Shown here: positions 10,461 to 20,321 of the stretch, in pieces
How the letters are laid out: each line of letters opens with the position of its first letter
Position numbering within the stretch: position 1 is the first letter of the stretch
Source of the DNA: Alphaproteobacteria bacterium
GTDB lineage: Bacteria; Pseudomonadota; Alphaproteobacteria; UBA2136; UBA6156
Assembly: GCA_027485835.1 (NCBI GenBank)
Contig: JAIXQG010000002.1
Location: 944,681 to 1,008,680, forward strand
Direction: 5' to 3'
Length of the DNA: 64,000 nt
Notes under the pieces: generated by a model
The model's database searches: none
Told to the model about the DNA's origin: nothing
Seen by the model: the letters and a program-made list of their open reading frames with translations, nothing else
Position numbers and translations under genes: made by a program

Positions 10461-12263
10461 ATGAAACTACGGGGGGTTTTGCTATGCGTGTGCCTGGTGG
10501 GGCTGGTGGCCCTGCCGGTGGCTGCGCAACCCGCGTGGTATTGGCCGTTTGGCAAGGATACGCTGGCTTACAAAGTGGAGTTTGCCGGTATTGATGCCGA
10601 CACCTACGCGTGGCTGAAAGAGCTGAAGCTGGACGAGCCGCAAAGCGATACGGACGTGACTGACCGCGACGGTTTGGAGCGTGAGCTGGTGGTGCGCGGC
10701 GGGCGTGTGCGGCAGGCCCTTCAGGCTTTAGGCTATTACGATGCGGTATTATTGCAGGAAGTGCGTGAGGGTGAGGTGCCGGTGCTGGTGTATCGGGTTC
10801 AGACCGGTGTGCGGGCGCGGATTGCGAAAGTGACGGTGGATTGGCAGGGCAAGGAGCCGCTTAAAGCATTTGATGTGGCGAGTTTGGGACAAAAGCGTGA
10901 GGACTTTGTAAATGCCCAGCAGATTTTGGCCGATGCCACAACGTTGCTGGATGCTTTTGGTGAGAAGGCGTGTGTGCTGCATTTGAATGTGATGCCGAAG
11001 GTAAAGCTTTATGACGGGATGTTTAAAGGCGGGCGCCGCGCCGAGGTTGTGTATGTGGTGGATAAAGGCGATGAGGCTGTATTTGGGCCAACCACGGTAC
11101 AGGGCACCAAGGCGGTGCGGAGTGAGGTGGTGTTGCGTCAGGTAACCTGGCGTGAAGGGCGGTGCTTTAAGGCGGACCGCGTGACCGATACGCAGGAAAA
11201 GCTGATGGGCACGAAGTTGTTTTCGGTGGTGAGCATTACGTACCCGCAGGTTGCGGAGGCCTCTGGCACCGTGCCGATGACAATTGGTGTGACCGAGCGT
11301 GCGGCGCGGACATTGCGGGCGGGTATGAGTTACGGCAGCGACGTGGGCTTTGCCGTGACGGGCGGGTGGGAACACCGCAACCTGTTGGGCAGCGGCGAGA
11401 CCTTTACGGTGGGGACGAAACTGGGTCAAGAGGACATGAGCGCCAATACCAGTTTGCGGTTGCCGGCTTTCTGGCAGGAAGATCAGGACTTGGTGCTGGG
11501 AGGCAGCGTGAAGAATGAAGACAGTGATGCGTATAAGGCGACGACGTTAGAGGGCTCGGCCCGTTTGGAGCGCAAGCTGGCGCGGCACTGGAAAGGCAGC
11601 TTGGGCGTGGGGTACCGCTTGACCGAGAGCGAGGACAGTTTGGGGAGCAATACGTATGGGTTGCTGTCGTTCCCCGGGTTTTTGGAATATGACGACCGCC
11701 GCAATGTGATGGACCCACGCACGGGGCTTTATGCCAACCTGAGTGTTACGCCTTATAAGGAAACCTTTGGGGATGGTGGGGACTTTGTGAAATCTCAGAT
11801 GACCGTGCAGACCTATGTGAGTGCGCCGGTGGCGTTGAGCCCGACATTGGCGCTGAAGCTGAGTGGGGGCACGATTTATGGGGCGAAGGAGAGCAGTGTG
11901 CCTTCTGACGTGCGGTTTTACGCCGGGGGTGGTGGCTCGGTGCGCGGGTATGGGTATCAGTCGATTGGCCCGCGCGGCAGCGATAATAACCCCGTGGGCG
12001 GGAGTAGCTTTGTGGTGGGTAGCGCTGAAGTGCGCACGCGCTTTACCAACGATTTTGGATTTGTGACCTTTGTGGATGCGGGGAATGTGTATGAGCAGGC
12101 TTTACCTGATCAGGTAGGTGAGCTGTATGTGGGGGCCGGTGCCGGTTTGCGCTACTACACCGCGATTGGGCCGATACGTTTGGATGTAGGTGTGCCGATG
12201 AACGGTGAGGATGTGGGGGCCGAGGGGTATGCGGTGTATGTGAGCATTGGGCAGTCGTTCTGA
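10461..12263 (+). CDS. tamA: TamA, outer-membrane BamA-family barrel of the translocation and assembly module
   Basis: The 600-residue protein has a signal peptide (cleavage near AA22), a POTRA region (about 35-270) and a C-terminal 16-stranded Omp85-type barrel. The GGGGSVRGYGYQSIGPR segment is the strongly conserved loop of TamA-type Omp85 proteins, and the chain ends in Phe (VSIGQSF) as outer-membrane barrels do. TamA works with TamB in inserting some autotransporters and other outer-membrane proteins, and in lipid homeostasis. Its TGA overlaps the tamB ATG by one base, so the two are translationally coupled. Confidence 0.93.
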   Translation: MKLRGVLLCVCLVGLVALPVAAQPAWYWPFGKDTLAYKVEFAGIDADTYAWLKELKLDEPQSDTDVTDRDGLERELVVRGGRVRQALQALGYYDAVLLQEVREGEVPVLVYRVQTGVRARIAKVTVDWQGKEPLKAFDVASLGQKREDFVNAQQILADATTLLDAFGEKACVLHLNVMPKVKLYDGMFKGGRRAEVVYVVDKGDEAVFGPTTVQGTKAVRSEVVLRQVTWREGRCFKADRVTDTQEKLMGTKLFSVVSITYPQVAEASGTVPMTIGVTERAARTLRAGMSYGSDVGFAVTGGWEHRNLLGSGETFTVGTKLGQEDMSANTSLRLPAFWQEDQDLVLGGSVKNEDSDAYKATTLEGSARLERKLARHWKGSLGVGYRLTESEDSLGSNTYGLLSFPGFLEYDDRRNVMDPRTGLYANLSVTPYKETFGDGGDFVKSQMTVQTYVSAPVALSPTLALKLSGGTIYGAKESSVPSDVRFYAGGGGSVRGYGYQSIGPRGSDNNPVGGSSFVVGSAEVRTRFTNDFGFVTFVDAGNVYEQALPDQVGELYVGAGAGLRYYTAIGPIRLDVGVPMNGEDVGAEGYAVYVSIGQSF

Positions 12264-15200
12264 TGAAAAAGTTGGGTCATGCTCTGCTGATTGGGTTTGG
12301 GCTGGTGCTGATAGTGGTGCTAGGCGTGGTTGCGGTGTGGATGAGTGGCAGGGTTGAGACCTTGGTGAACCGCGCCGATGTGGGCGTGCGGATTGAGGGG
12401 TTGCGCGGCAATGTGTGGCATACGTTGCGGGTTGACCTAGTAGAGGTTTATGACCCGCACGGTGTGTGGCTGCGGGTGGAGCAGGCGGATGTGGTCTGGC
12501 ACCCTTTGGCCTATTTTGGGGGAACGCCGTTGCTGAAAACGGTGGATGTGGCGAAGGTTGAGGTGCTGCGGTGGCCGGAGTATCCGGCGGGAAATGACGA
12601 GGTGCAGGATGAGTCTTCCCGCCGGTTTGATGTGCTGATGTGGGTGCCGGAGAGCTTGCGTGTGAGTGAGATTGCGTTGGCGGAGGCTGTGATGGGGCGG
12701 GCGCAGCGGGTACGTGCCGAGGCGGGGCGTGAGGGCGAGGGGTATCGGGTAGATATTGCGACGCTGGATGGGCCGGAGACGCGGCTTTTAGGGGTTGTTG
12801 GAGGAATTCTGACCGATACTGTGAGTGGGAGTGTGGTGCTGACGGAGGCGCCGGATGGCCTGATTGCTCGGTTAGGTGGTTTGGCGAGGGGTGGAATGAA
12901 AGCCACGGCGACGGGTGCGGTGCAGGGCAATGTGTGGCGTGTGGAAGAACTTGAGGCGACGGTGGGGGATAGCCGTGTGCAGGGGGCGGGCGTGGTGGCT
13001 GAGGGTGGCAATGCGGTTTCTGGTAGTGCGGTTGTGAGCCTTATGCGGATGCAGGAGTGGCCGGTGTTGGCGGCGCAGGGGCTGGCGGGCTCGGTGAGTG
13101 GAACGGTTGCGGTGAGTGGTACTTTGCAGGCGCTAGATGTGGTCGCGGATGTGACCAGTGGCAATATAGGATACGACACGATAACGGCGGGGCCGGTGGC
13201 GGCGTATGTGAAGGCGCGAGTCGATGCGGTGAGCCCTACGTTTGCGGGTTTTGCGACGGTTAACGGGCGGTTGAACGGGCAGTTTGATGTGGATGTTTCG
13301 GCGACGTTAGCGGGTGATGTGGCGCAAGGTGTGGGGCAGGTTTCGGCTACGGTTGTGCAAGGTAAGCAGCGGTTTATGGGTGAGGGGGCCGGTTGGTGGC
13401 GTGCGGACTCGGCTGGTTTGGATAGGTTGAGCGTGCGCGGGCCGGGTGTGGTAGTAGATGGGCAGGGGCAGATTGATGTCCAAACCCTGCTGGCCAAAGC
13501 GACTCTGGCGTTGCAGGTGAAGGATATGCGGCCGCTGGGGCAGATGGCGGGTGTGGACGTAAAAGGTACGGCGGATGCGGGCGTGGCGCTGGATGTGCGT
13601 GACGGGATGCAGGTGGGGACGGCGGATATTCGGGCGTTGCAGGTGGAGTATGCGCCTTACACCGTGCGTTTGCGTGCGCCGACGCGGGTGGTATGGGATG
13701 GTGCAAGGGGGCAGATTTCGCCCACCACGTTAGAGGTGGCGGGTGGCGTGGTGCAGGTTTCTGGCACCATGGACGCGCAGCAGATTGCGGGCGGGTTTGA
13801 TGTGCAGGGGATTGACCTTGCGGTGCTGAGTGCCGATGCGGTGAGTGGAAGTTTGAGCGGGCGCGGGCGGATTACGGGGCCGGTGAGTGCGCCGGTGGTG
13901 ACGTTGCAGGCGAGCACGGGGGTTCAGTTGGCGCAGTACCCGCTGACGGCAACCCTGCGCGGCGACTGGCGGAATGGTGTGTTAAAAACCGAGATTGAGG
14001 CCCAGACACGGGCGCAGGAGCAAGCCTTTACCGCTCGTGGCAATATAACCGTGCAGGGTGGTTTGAGCGTGTGGCCGTTTGACGTGGGCATTACCCCTGA
14101 AAGCCGCGTGAATGGCGGGCTTAGCGGAGGTTTGCCGTTGGCGGCGCTTAACCCCATGCTGTGGGAACAAGGTTTGCAGGTGGGTGGTACGGTAAGTGCG
14201 AGCATGCGTGTGGCGGGGACTCTTGCTGAGCCGCAGCCGCGCGGACGTATGGAGCTGCGTGACGGTGAAGTGAGCCATGCCGAAAGCGGAATGTGTTTGA
14301 AGGATGTGCGGGCGGATATTTTGGGTGACGTGAATGGCCTGCGTTTGAGTTTGCTGGAAGCACCGGACGGGCAGGGTGGGATGCTGAGTGGGCAAGGCCG
14401 TGTGAGTTTGCAGGATGCACAGGCGTTGGATGTGGGGCTTGATTTGCGGGACTTTCGGTTGTTTTGCGGTGGTTTGGCGAGTGGCAAGATGGACGGTGGT
14501 TTGACTGTGCGCGGTACGCTGCCCGCCCACACCGTGGCGGGTAAGCTGACCGTGGGACCGTTGCAAGTGCAATTGCCGGGTGCGAGCCGTGAGGAGGATA
14601 TTCCGTATGTGGAAGTGATACGGGTGCGCGACCAGACCGAAACCGCCGGCATGGGTACCGAAACGCGGCTGGACATTGAGATTGATGCCCCGCAGCGGGT
14701 GTATGTGCGCGGGCGGGGATTGGACGCGGAGTTTGGCGGGAATATCAAAGTGACGGGGACGGCGGCTGAGCCTTTGCTGAATGGCACCATGACGGCGTTA
14801 CGTGGGAGCTTTACGCTGATTGACCGGACGTTGCAGTTGGCGGACTCGGTATTGCGGTTTGAAGGGGTGATACCGCCTTCGCCGTTTTTGGATGTGAAGG
14901 CGACGACGACGGTGCGCGGCACCGCGCTTACACTCGCGATTACCGGCCCTGCCGCCGAGCCGAAGCTGGCGCTGACTAGCGACCCATATGTACCGCAGGA
15001 TGAGGCGTTGGCGTTGCTGTTGTTCGGGCGGACGCTGAGCAGTATCTCGGCCTTTGAAGCGTTGAAGCTGGCGCAGGCGGCACGAGTGCTTTCTGGCCGC
15101 GACAGCGGCGGGCGGAGCTTGTTGGACCGTGCGCGCGACACCCTAGGCGTGGACACGCTGGACGTGGGCAGTGGCGGTGACGGTGGCGTGACCGTGACGA

Positions 15201-15370
15201 CGGGTAAGTACTTAACAGATGGCGTGTACCTGAGTGTGAGCCAAGGTGCGGAGCCGGAAGACCGCGAGATTAAGACCGAGATTGAGCTGACGCCGAGTGT
15301 AAATGCGAATACGACTGTCGACGGAGTTGGCACGCAGACGTTTGGGGTGGAGTGGAAGCGCGATTACTAG
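12263..15370 (+). CDS. tamB: TamB, inner-membrane-anchored periplasmic partner of TamA
   Basis: This 1035-residue protein has an N-terminal membrane anchor (about residues 8-28), a long beta-helical periplasmic body, and the C-terminal TamB (DUF490) domain, visible in blocks such as GGNIKVTGTAAEPLLNG and SDPYVPQDEALALLLFGR. TamB spans the periplasm and binds TamA; it is also discussed as a lipid conduit between membranes. It is shorter than the E. coli protein (about 1260 residues), which is common in alphaproteobacteria. It ends 61 bases before the convergent chemoreceptor gene. Confidence 0.92.
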   Translation: MKKLGHALLIGFGLVLIVVLGVVAVWMSGRVETLVNRADVGVRIEGLRGNVWHTLRVDLVEVYDPHGVWLRVEQADVVWHPLAYFGGTPLLKTVDVAKVEVLRWPEYPAGNDEVQDESSRRFDVLMWVPESLRVSEIALAEAVMGRAQRVRAEAGREGEGYRVDIATLDGPETRLLGVVGGILTDTVSGSVVLTEAPDGLIARLGGLARGGMKATATGAVQGNVWRVEELEATVGDSRVQGAGVVAEGGNAVSGSAVVSLMRMQEWPVLAAQGLAGSVSGTVAVSGTLQALDVVADVTSGNIGYDTITAGPVAAYVKARVDAVSPTFAGFATVNGRLNGQFDVDVSATLAGDVAQGVGQVSATVVQGKQRFMGEGAGWWRADSAGLDRLSVRGPGVVVDGQGQIDVQTLLAKATLALQVKDMRPLGQMAGVDVKGTADAGVALDVRDGMQVGTADIRALQVEYAPYTVRLRAPTRVVWDGARGQISPTTLEVAGGVVQVSGTMDAQQIAGGFDVQGIDLAVLSADAVSGSLSGRGRITGPVSAPVVTLQASTGVQLAQYPLTATLRGDWRNGVLKTEIEAQTRAQEQAFTARGNITVQGGLSVWPFDVGITPESRVNGGLSGGLPLAALNPMLWEQGLQVGGTVSASMRVAGTLAEPQPRGRMELRDGEVSHAESGMCLKDVRADILGDVNGLRLSLLEAPDGQGGMLSGQGRVSLQDAQALDVGLDLRDFRLFCGGLASGKMDGGLTVRGTLPAHTVAGKLTVGPLQVQLPGASREEDIPYVEVIRVRDQTETAGMGTETRLDIEIDAPQRVYVRGRGLDAEFGGNIKVTGTAAEPLLNGTMTALRGSFTLIDRTLQLADSVLRFEGVIPPSPFLDVKATTTVRGTALTLAITGPAAEPKLALTSDPYVPQDEALALLLFGRTLSSISAFEALKLAQAARVLSGRDSGGRSLLDRARDTLGVDTLDVGSGGDGGVTVTTGKYLTDGVYLSVSQGAEPEDREIKTEIELTPSVNANTTVDGVGTQTFGVEWKRDY

Positions 15371-15431
15371 CTAGATGATAGACGCGGGCTGAAAGGCAAT
15401 GGGATTACCCTTGCTTTGCGCCGGACGTGGA

Positions 15432-16484
15432 TTAGAGCTTGAAGCGGCTGGAGAGGGCGTTGAGCTGGCTGGCGAGGTTTTCCAAGTTCGCGCTGGCGGC
15501 GGTGGTTTGCTCCACGTTGTGGTGGACTTCCTCGATTTGTCCGGCGAAGTTTTCGACACGGGAGGAGATGTCGTTGATAGCGACGGTTTGCTCGCTCATG
15601 CCCTGTGTCACGCTGGCGGTATCGGTGCCGATAGCGGTGATGGTTTCGACAATGCGTTGCTGGCCTTCTTCCATGGTGTGCACGGCTTGAGTGAGGGCCT
15701 TCACCACTTCATCAATCCCGCTGACCGCGTTGGCGCTTTGATTGCTGAGTTTGCGCACTTCGTCGGCCACCACGGCGAAGCCACGGCCGGCGTCGCCCGC
15801 GCGGGCGGCCTCGATGGCGGCATTGAGTGCCAGCAGGTTAATTTGCTCTGAAATTTGTTTGATGATGGCGGAGACGTTGGAGACTTCTTCGGTCTTACGG
15901 ATAAGCTCGGCCATGTGGGAGGTGTTGGCTTCCACCACATCTCCAATGTTATGCAGGCTTTGGTTGACGCGTGACATGCGGCTTTCGACATCGTGCACCA
16001 GCGCCTTACTGCGGACGGTGCCTTCGGTCATGCTGACGATATCCGAGCGTTGGTGCTCGCTCATGTCGCTTAGCGCGTTGCACTGGCCTTCTACTACTGC
16101 TACGGCCTCTACCATGCCGCGGCTGCTGGCGAGGTTGGTTTGGATGATTTGGCGCCATTCCGAGATGACCTTGTTGAGGTCGGTCGCGATGTGCTGCATT
16201 TCCAGCTGGCCGCTGACTTTGGCATCGTTGCTGAGGTTGAGCTGGCTGAGGTCGCCTATCGCCGTTTGAAGGTTGGTAAGGCCTTTGTGGACGTCGCGGA
16301 TAATGAGTTCTCCTACACAAAGGATAACCAAGGCGCCTGCGATGAGAAACGCGAGCCCTATGGGGTTTACACCGCTGAGGAAGAGGTCTTCGGCAAACAT
16401 CACGGCAATACCGCTGAACGACGTGATGAGAAAGCGCAGGCGCAGTGGGACCGAGCTCCAGAATGTAAAGAAGTGTGTGAGCAT
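15432..16484 (-). CDS. Methyl-accepting chemotaxis protein without a periplasmic sensor domain
   Basis: The 350-residue chemoreceptor has two closely spaced hydrophobic segments at residues about 14-60 with almost no periplasmic loop, then a signalling coiled coil. The hairpin tip, which binds CheA and CheW, is clear: [20 protein letters not shown] followed by [15 protein letters not shown]. Without a ligand-binding domain it may sense the membrane or cytoplasm, or act through partners. No che gene is nearby, so it signals to a cluster elsewhere. The C-terminus lacks a NWETF-like CheR tether. Confidence 0.92.
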   Translation of the reverse strand: MLTHFFTFWSSVPLRLRFLITSFSGIAVMFAEDLFLSGVNPIGLAFLIAGALVILCVGELIIRDVHKGLTNLQTAIGDLSQLNLSNDAKVSGQLEMQHIATDLNKVISEWRQIIQTNLASSRGMVEAVAVVEGQCNALSDMSEHQRSDIVSMTEGTVRSKALVHDVESRMSRVNQSLHNIGDVVEANTSHMAELIRKTEEVSNVSAIIKQISEQINLLALNAAIEAARAGDAGRGFAVVADEVRKLSNQSANAVSGIDEVVKALTQAVHTMEEGQQRIVETITAIGTDTASVTQGMSEQTVAINDISSRVENFAGQIEEVHHNVEQTTAASANLENLASQLNALSSRFKL

Positions 16485-16646
16485 TTTTATGCCTTATTAT
16501 TACGGCTTATTTTACGGATTTTGCGGGCGGGGTCTAGTCTCTGACCGGGAGGAGTGCCCGCTCTGGTTGCATTCGGGGTTTGCGTGTGTGGCGCTTTTGT
16601 GCGCAGGGGGCTCCCGCTTAGGCACTGATTGCGGTACAAGGAGTGC

Positions 16647-17360
16647 ATGAAACCGATGAAAAACGTGACTCCGTCCTCTGACACCACCACCGCATTTCTG
16701 CGTGAGGTGGATGAAGCTATTCAACAAGAACGCCTGATGGCGGTATGGCATCAAACCAAGTGGTTTTTGCTGGCGGCGCTGATTGCGTTGGTATTGGCGA
16801 TTGCCGGTAAGGAAGCCTGGCAGGCGTGGAGCATGCACAAGGCCCGTACCCATGCCGCGCAATGGTTCGCCTTTACCGAGCTGAAGACCGAAGCCGAGCG
16901 TGAGAAAATCCTGCCGGAGATTCTGGCCGACACCAGTGGCGGTACCCGTGCGCTGGCCCTGTATGCCAAGGCCACTATGCAGCATGAGCCCAAGGCGAAG
17001 GCGGAGGCCTACTTGGCCCTTGCTGACGACGCCAGTGAGCCCCAATGGCTGCGTGATGTGGCGCGTTTGAATGCTGCTATTGCGCTGATGGATAACAACG
17101 CCGCCAGTGCCAAGGCCCAATTGGAAATGCTGGCGCAAACCCCTTACGATGATTTGCCGAGCCCTGCGTATGGTCCGGCTTTGGAATTGCTGGCGTTGCT
17201 GTCTCAGCAAGCTGGTGACACCAATGCCGCCCGTGGCTATACGCTGAAGCTGTTGCAGGTGGCCAATTTGCCAGCCGACATGCGCCAGCGCGCCTTGCAG
17301 CGTGCGGGTGTGCTGGGTGGTGCGCCGGTACAAGGCAGTGTGCTGATGCCCGCGAAATAA
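16647..17360 (+). CDS. YfgM-like SecYEG ancillary / periplasmic chaperone-network protein
   Basis: The product of about 237 residues has a cytoplasmic N-terminus, a single membrane helix (about residues 39-56) and a periplasmic TPR-like region with many Ala-rich helices. YfgM associates with the Sec translocon and periplasmic chaperones in E. coli. The next genes bamB and der give the yfgM-bamB-der order seen in other Proteobacteria, which strongly supports the call. An AAGGAG at 16638 is only three bases before the ATG at 16647 and twelve before the ATG at 16656, so the exact start is uncertain by three residues. Confidence 0.8.
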   Translation: MKPMKNVTPSSDTTTAFLREVDEAIQQERLMAVWHQTKWFLLAALIALVLAIAGKEAWQAWSMHKARTHAAQWFAFTELKTEAEREKILPEILADTSGGTRALALYAKATMQHEPKAKAEAYLALADDASEPQWLRDVARLNAAIALMDNNAASAKAQLEMLAQTPYDDLPSPAYGPALELLALLSQQAGDTNAARGYTLKLLQVANLPADMRQRALQRAGVLGGAPVQGSVLMPAK

Positions 17361-17379
17361 CCGTGGGAGCGTGAGCGGC

Positions 17380-17407
17380 AAAAGGCGGGGCACCCCGCCT
17401 TTTGTTT
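17380..17407 (+). terminator. Intrinsic terminator between yfgM and bamB
   Basis: AAAAGGCGGG/CCCGCCTTTT forms a 10-bp stem with loop GCAC, followed by GTTTTG. It suggests that bamB has its own promoter in the 100-base gap that follows. Confidence 0.85.
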
Positions 17408-17512
17408 TGCTGCCTTTATGCTTGCCTTGGGCTGCCGTTGCGGTACACTCGGCGCCATACCCGCCTTTGACGAGGCCATAATGTAATATCAAGAAACAAA
17501 GGGTTTTTTCTG

Positions 17513-18829
17513 ATGCGTGCTGTTCCATGTACTTCTCTGGCCATTGCCGCGGCACTTGTGCTGGCTGGCTGCGGGATTATCAAGGAAAAGGAAAAGGTTA
17601 CCCTGACAGGCGAGCGGATTGACGTGACCTTGCAGCCGACCCTGCTGCAAGCCGACCCCGTGGCCGCCAAGGAGCCGTTTGAGATACCTGCCGCCGAAAC
17701 CCTGGAAAACTGGGCGATGCGCGGTGGTAACGCGGCCCACGCACCGGGCCATGTGGAGTTGCCAGCACAGGTGAAGCGTGCGTGGACGTATAAGCTCAGT
17801 GGTAAAATCGGTCGTGGTGAAGCTTTGCTGAACCCGCCGGTGGTGCACAGCGGCCGTGTATTTGCTGTAAACACCAGGGGCGAGATTACCGCACTGGATG
17901 CCAAGACCGGCAAGCGCCTGTGGGAAGTGGAACTGCCGTTTAAGAAGGGTAGTGAAGCTAAGGTGACCGGTGGTTTGGCGGTATCTGGCAACCTGTTGTT
18001 TGCGACCACGGGTGATGGCCAAGTGTTTGCCCTGACCGCCAGCGACGGTAAGGAAGCATGGAAAGTAGACCTTGCCGTGCCGCTGCGTGCGGCGCCGACG
18101 GTGGAAGGTGAGCGCCTTTTCGTGACGTCTCATGACAACCGCCTTTTTGCGCTGAACGCTTTGGATGGTGCGCTGGTGTGGACGCACTCCGGCATGGAAG
18201 AAGTGTTGAGCCTGCTGGCGAGCCCCGCACCTGCGGCGGCGAATGGTGCGGTGGCCGTGCCGTATTCGTCTGGTGAAGTTTACGTGCTGCGTGGCAGCGA
18301 TGGCCGTTACATTTGGCACGACAGCCTGACCAGCAGCTTTAGCGGCCAAGACCCCGAAAGCACCGTGAGCGCGATTGCGGCGCCGCCCGTGATTGCGGAC
18401 GGTTTGGTGTATGTGGTTGGTTTGAATGGCGGGCTTTCGGCCTACGGTTTGGCGAATGGCCAGCGCTTTTGGCGCGTGGACGTGTTGACCTCGCAAATGC
18501 CGATTGTGGCGGGGATGCACCTGTTTGTGCTGACTGAAAAGGGTGAGATGGTGGCGGTCAACCGTCGCGATGGGGGCATCCGCTGGGTGAGCGACCTTGC
18601 CGCCGGTTTGCCGGAGATTGAAGGGCAGCGCTACTGGAGCGGGCCGGTATTGGCCGGTGGCCGCCTGATTGCCACCAGCAGCGACGGGTATGCCGTGAGC
18701 ATCAAGCCCGAAACCGGTGAGAAGATTGCCCAGACCAATTTGGAAGAACCGATTACGCTGCCGGCGGTTGTGGCCGATGGCGGGCTGTACTTCCTGACAG
18801 ATTCCGGCCGGATTATTACCTTCCGTTAG
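17513..18829 (+). CDS. bamB: Outer-membrane assembly lipoprotein BamB
   Basis: BamB is the beta-propeller lipoprotein of the BAM complex that inserts outer-membrane proteins. The lipobox LAGC makes Cys20 the lipidated residue. The mature part contains repeated PQQ-like blades such as GEITALDAKTGKRLWEVEL and LFALNALDGALVW. At 438 residues it is slightly longer than the E. coli protein (392). It sits between yfgM and der as expected, but three unrelated genes (18870-20306) separate it from der here. Confidence 0.92.
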   Translation: MRAVPCTSLAIAAALVLAGCGIIKEKEKVTLTGERIDVTLQPTLLQADPVAAKEPFEIPAAETLENWAMRGGNAAHAPGHVELPAQVKRAWTYKLSGKIGRGEALLNPPVVHSGRVFAVNTRGEITALDAKTGKRLWEVELPFKKGSEAKVTGGLAVSGNLLFATTGDGQVFALTASDGKEAWKVDLAVPLRAAPTVEGERLFVTSHDNRLFALNALDGALVWTHSGMEEVLSLLASPAPAAANGAVAVPYSSGEVYVLRGSDGRYIWHDSLTSSFSGQDPESTVSAIAAPPVIADGLVYVVGLNGGLSAYGLANGQRFWRVDVLTSQMPIVAGMHLFVLTEKGEMVAVNRRDGGIRWVSDLAAGLPEIEGQRYWSGPVLAGGRLIATSSDGYAVSIKPETGEKIAQTNLEEPITLPAVVADGGLYFLTDSGRIITFR

Positions 18830-18869
18830 TGCCGGTTGCTATAATAACAAGAACCAAGGAGCTTGAGGC

Positions 18870-19265
18870 ATGCAGGAAAACCGACTGACCGTAGAGGTGA
18901 ACGTACCGGTAGAGGTGCTGTTTAAGTTTACCACCAGCCCTTGGAACGCGCATACTTGGAAAGAGCATGTCTCGGTTGAAGAATGCAGCCCGTGGCCGCC
19001 GCAGGTGGGTACTAGCCATTACCGCAACAAGTGCCATAACGGCGTGTGGAAGGGTTATTTGCTGACGGCGTTTGAGGAAAACCGGTTGTTTGAATTGACC
19101 GGCAATGATGGCCAGATGCTTGTGCGTTACACCTATACAGACCTTGGGGATGGGCGCAGCAGCATTGAGTATTATGAATCGGTTAAAGACGGCGAGTTAG
19201 CGGACCGGTTTGGCTCGGACGCCATGTACAAGCTCAAGCATGCGCTTGAGGACAAGCCGCTTTAG
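18870..19265 (+). CDS. SRPBCC (START-like) domain protein, small
   Basis: This 131-residue protein begins with LTVEVNVPVEVLFKFTTSPWN, which fits the first strand and helices of the SRPBCC ligand-binding fold, and continues with strands (YRNKC, KGYLLTAFEENRLFEL) and a final long helix. Such proteins bind hydrophobic ligands; no ligand can be named. AAGGAG eight bases upstream of the ATG supports the start. A TATAAT-like sequence lies in the 40-base gap after bamB, so it may have its own promoter. The fold assignment is moderate. Confidence 0.6.
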   Translation: MQENRLTVEVNVPVEVLFKFTTSPWNAHTWKEHVSVEECSPWPPQVGTSHYRNKCHNGVWKGYLLTAFEENRLFELTGNDGQMLVRYTYTDLGDGRSSIEYYESVKDGELADRFGSDAMYKLKHALEDKPL

Positions 19266-19271
19266 GGCTGG

Positions 19272-19646
19272 CTAAAGCTTCTCGGCGTTTTTATCGAACT
19301 GGACTTGGGCGCGGGCGATATCGTCCGCGTTTTCTTTGGCCCATGTGCCAAGGCTGTTCAGAGGTTCTAGCAGCGAGTAGCCGAGCGGGGTGAGGGCGTA
19401 GTCGACACGTGGAGGGACGGTAGGGGTGACTGTGCGGGTGACGAGGCCATCGCGCTCCAGCCCCCGCAGTGTGAAGGTGAGCATGCGTTGCGAGATATTG
19501 GAGACCTGTTTACGCAGCTCGCTAAAGCGCAGGCTGCCGTTGCCGAGCAAGATGATGATGAGCACGGTCCATTTGTCGCCGATGCGCTGGAGGATGCCGG
19601 TGACTTTCTGGCAGTCGGTAGGAACATGGATGTGACTGGGTGTCAT
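19272..19646 (-). CDS. HxlR-family winged-helix transcription regulator
   Basis: The 124-residue protein is an HxlR-type (MarR-like) winged-helix DNA-binding regulator: CQKVTGILQRIGDKWTVLII at the start, then LRFSELRKQVSNISQRMLT as the recognition region, and the wing with GLVTR and YALTPLGYSLL. Cys13, at the family position just before the first helix, is the residue that senses quinones or electrophiles in several members. AAGAAGG upstream of the ATG at 19646 fixes the start; longer in-frame extensions run into the divergent azoR. It probably represses azoR and itself. Confidence 0.88.
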   Translation of the reverse strand: MTPSHIHVPTDCQKVTGILQRIGDKWTVLIIILLGNGSLRFSELRKQVSNISQRMLTFTLRGLERDGLVTRTVTPTVPPRVDYALTPLGYSLLEPLNSLGTWAKENADDIARAQVQFDKNAEKL

Positions 19647-19688
19647 GGATGTGCCTTCTTGCGTTGATGTAAATGACTGTCTATTTAT

Positions 19689-19711
19689 GTAACTAGGTAA
19701 CAAATGGTTAC
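19689..19711. promoter_or_regulatory. Candidate HxlR operator between hxlR and azoR
   Basis: The 99-base divergent gap contains GTAAC-TA-GGTAAC followed after AAAT by GGTTAC, so that GTAAC (19697-19701) and GTTAC (19707-19711) form an inverted pair with another GTAAC half-site 5' of it. Position between a regulator and its likely target suggests an operator. Inference from symmetry and context only. Confidence 0.45.
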
Positions 19712-19745
19712 TAACATACAAAATGAGATAGCGAAAGAGACGAGC

Positions 19746-20306
19746 ATGAACATTCTGCACTTGGACAGCAGCATTACCGGTGAAGCCTCGGTCAGCCGCA
19801 AGGTAACGGCCGAGATTGTGGCGAAACTGAAGGGCAAGACGCCTGATGCAACGGTGGTTTACCGCGACTTGGCGGCTAACCCGCTGGAGCACCTAACATT
19901 GCCGGCCTTTGGTCAGCCCCAAGCTGCCGAGATTATGGCGGAATTTATGGCGGCCGATAAGGTTGTTATTGGCGTGCCGATGTACAACTTTGGTGTGCCG
20001 AGCCAACTTAAGGCATGGGTTGACCGTATTGCCGTGGCAGGTCAGACGTTTAAGTACACCGAGACCGGCCCCGTGGGGTTAGTAACCGGTAAGCGCGTGA
20101 TTTTGGCCGCCAGCCGTGGTGGCTTGTACAGCGAAGGTATGCCTGCCGCGGCTGTGGAGCATGCCGTGAGCTACCTGCAGGCTGTGTTCGGCTTTATTGG
20201 CGTGACCGATGTGCAGGTGATTGTGGCGGAAGGTGTTGCCATGGGCCCGGATGCACTGGCAGCCGCGTTGGCCGAAGCCAAGCGTGAGGTGGCGCAACTG
20301 ACTTAA
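19746..20306 (+). CDS. azoR: FMN-dependent NADH:quinone oxidoreductase / azoreductase
   Basis: The 186-residue flavodoxin-like enzyme reduces quinones and azo compounds with NADH, protecting against quinone stress. Diagnostic parts are LHLDSSITGEASVSRKVT (FMN phosphate binding), PMYNFGVPSQLKAWVDRI, and the SRGGLYSEG loop. The ATG at 19746 matches the family's N-terminus. It is transcribed divergently from the hxlR regulator with a symmetric site between them. A strong terminator follows 15 bases after the stop. Confidence 0.93.
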   Translation: MNILHLDSSITGEASVSRKVTAEIVAKLKGKTPDATVVYRDLAANPLEHLTLPAFGQPQAAEIMAEFMAADKVVIGVPMYNFGVPSQLKAWVDRIAVAGQTFKYTETGPVGLVTGKRVILAASRGGLYSEGMPAAAVEHAVSYLQAVFGFIGVTDVQVIVAEGVAMGPDALAAALAEAKREVAQLT

Positions 20307-20321
20307 CTGTTGGCCGTTGCC

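Noticed and set aside
15371..15431. Hairpin between tamB and the chemoreceptor gene as a terminator
   Set aside because: Only a weak AAGGCAA/TTGC-type pairing without a T-run is present, so I did not list it.
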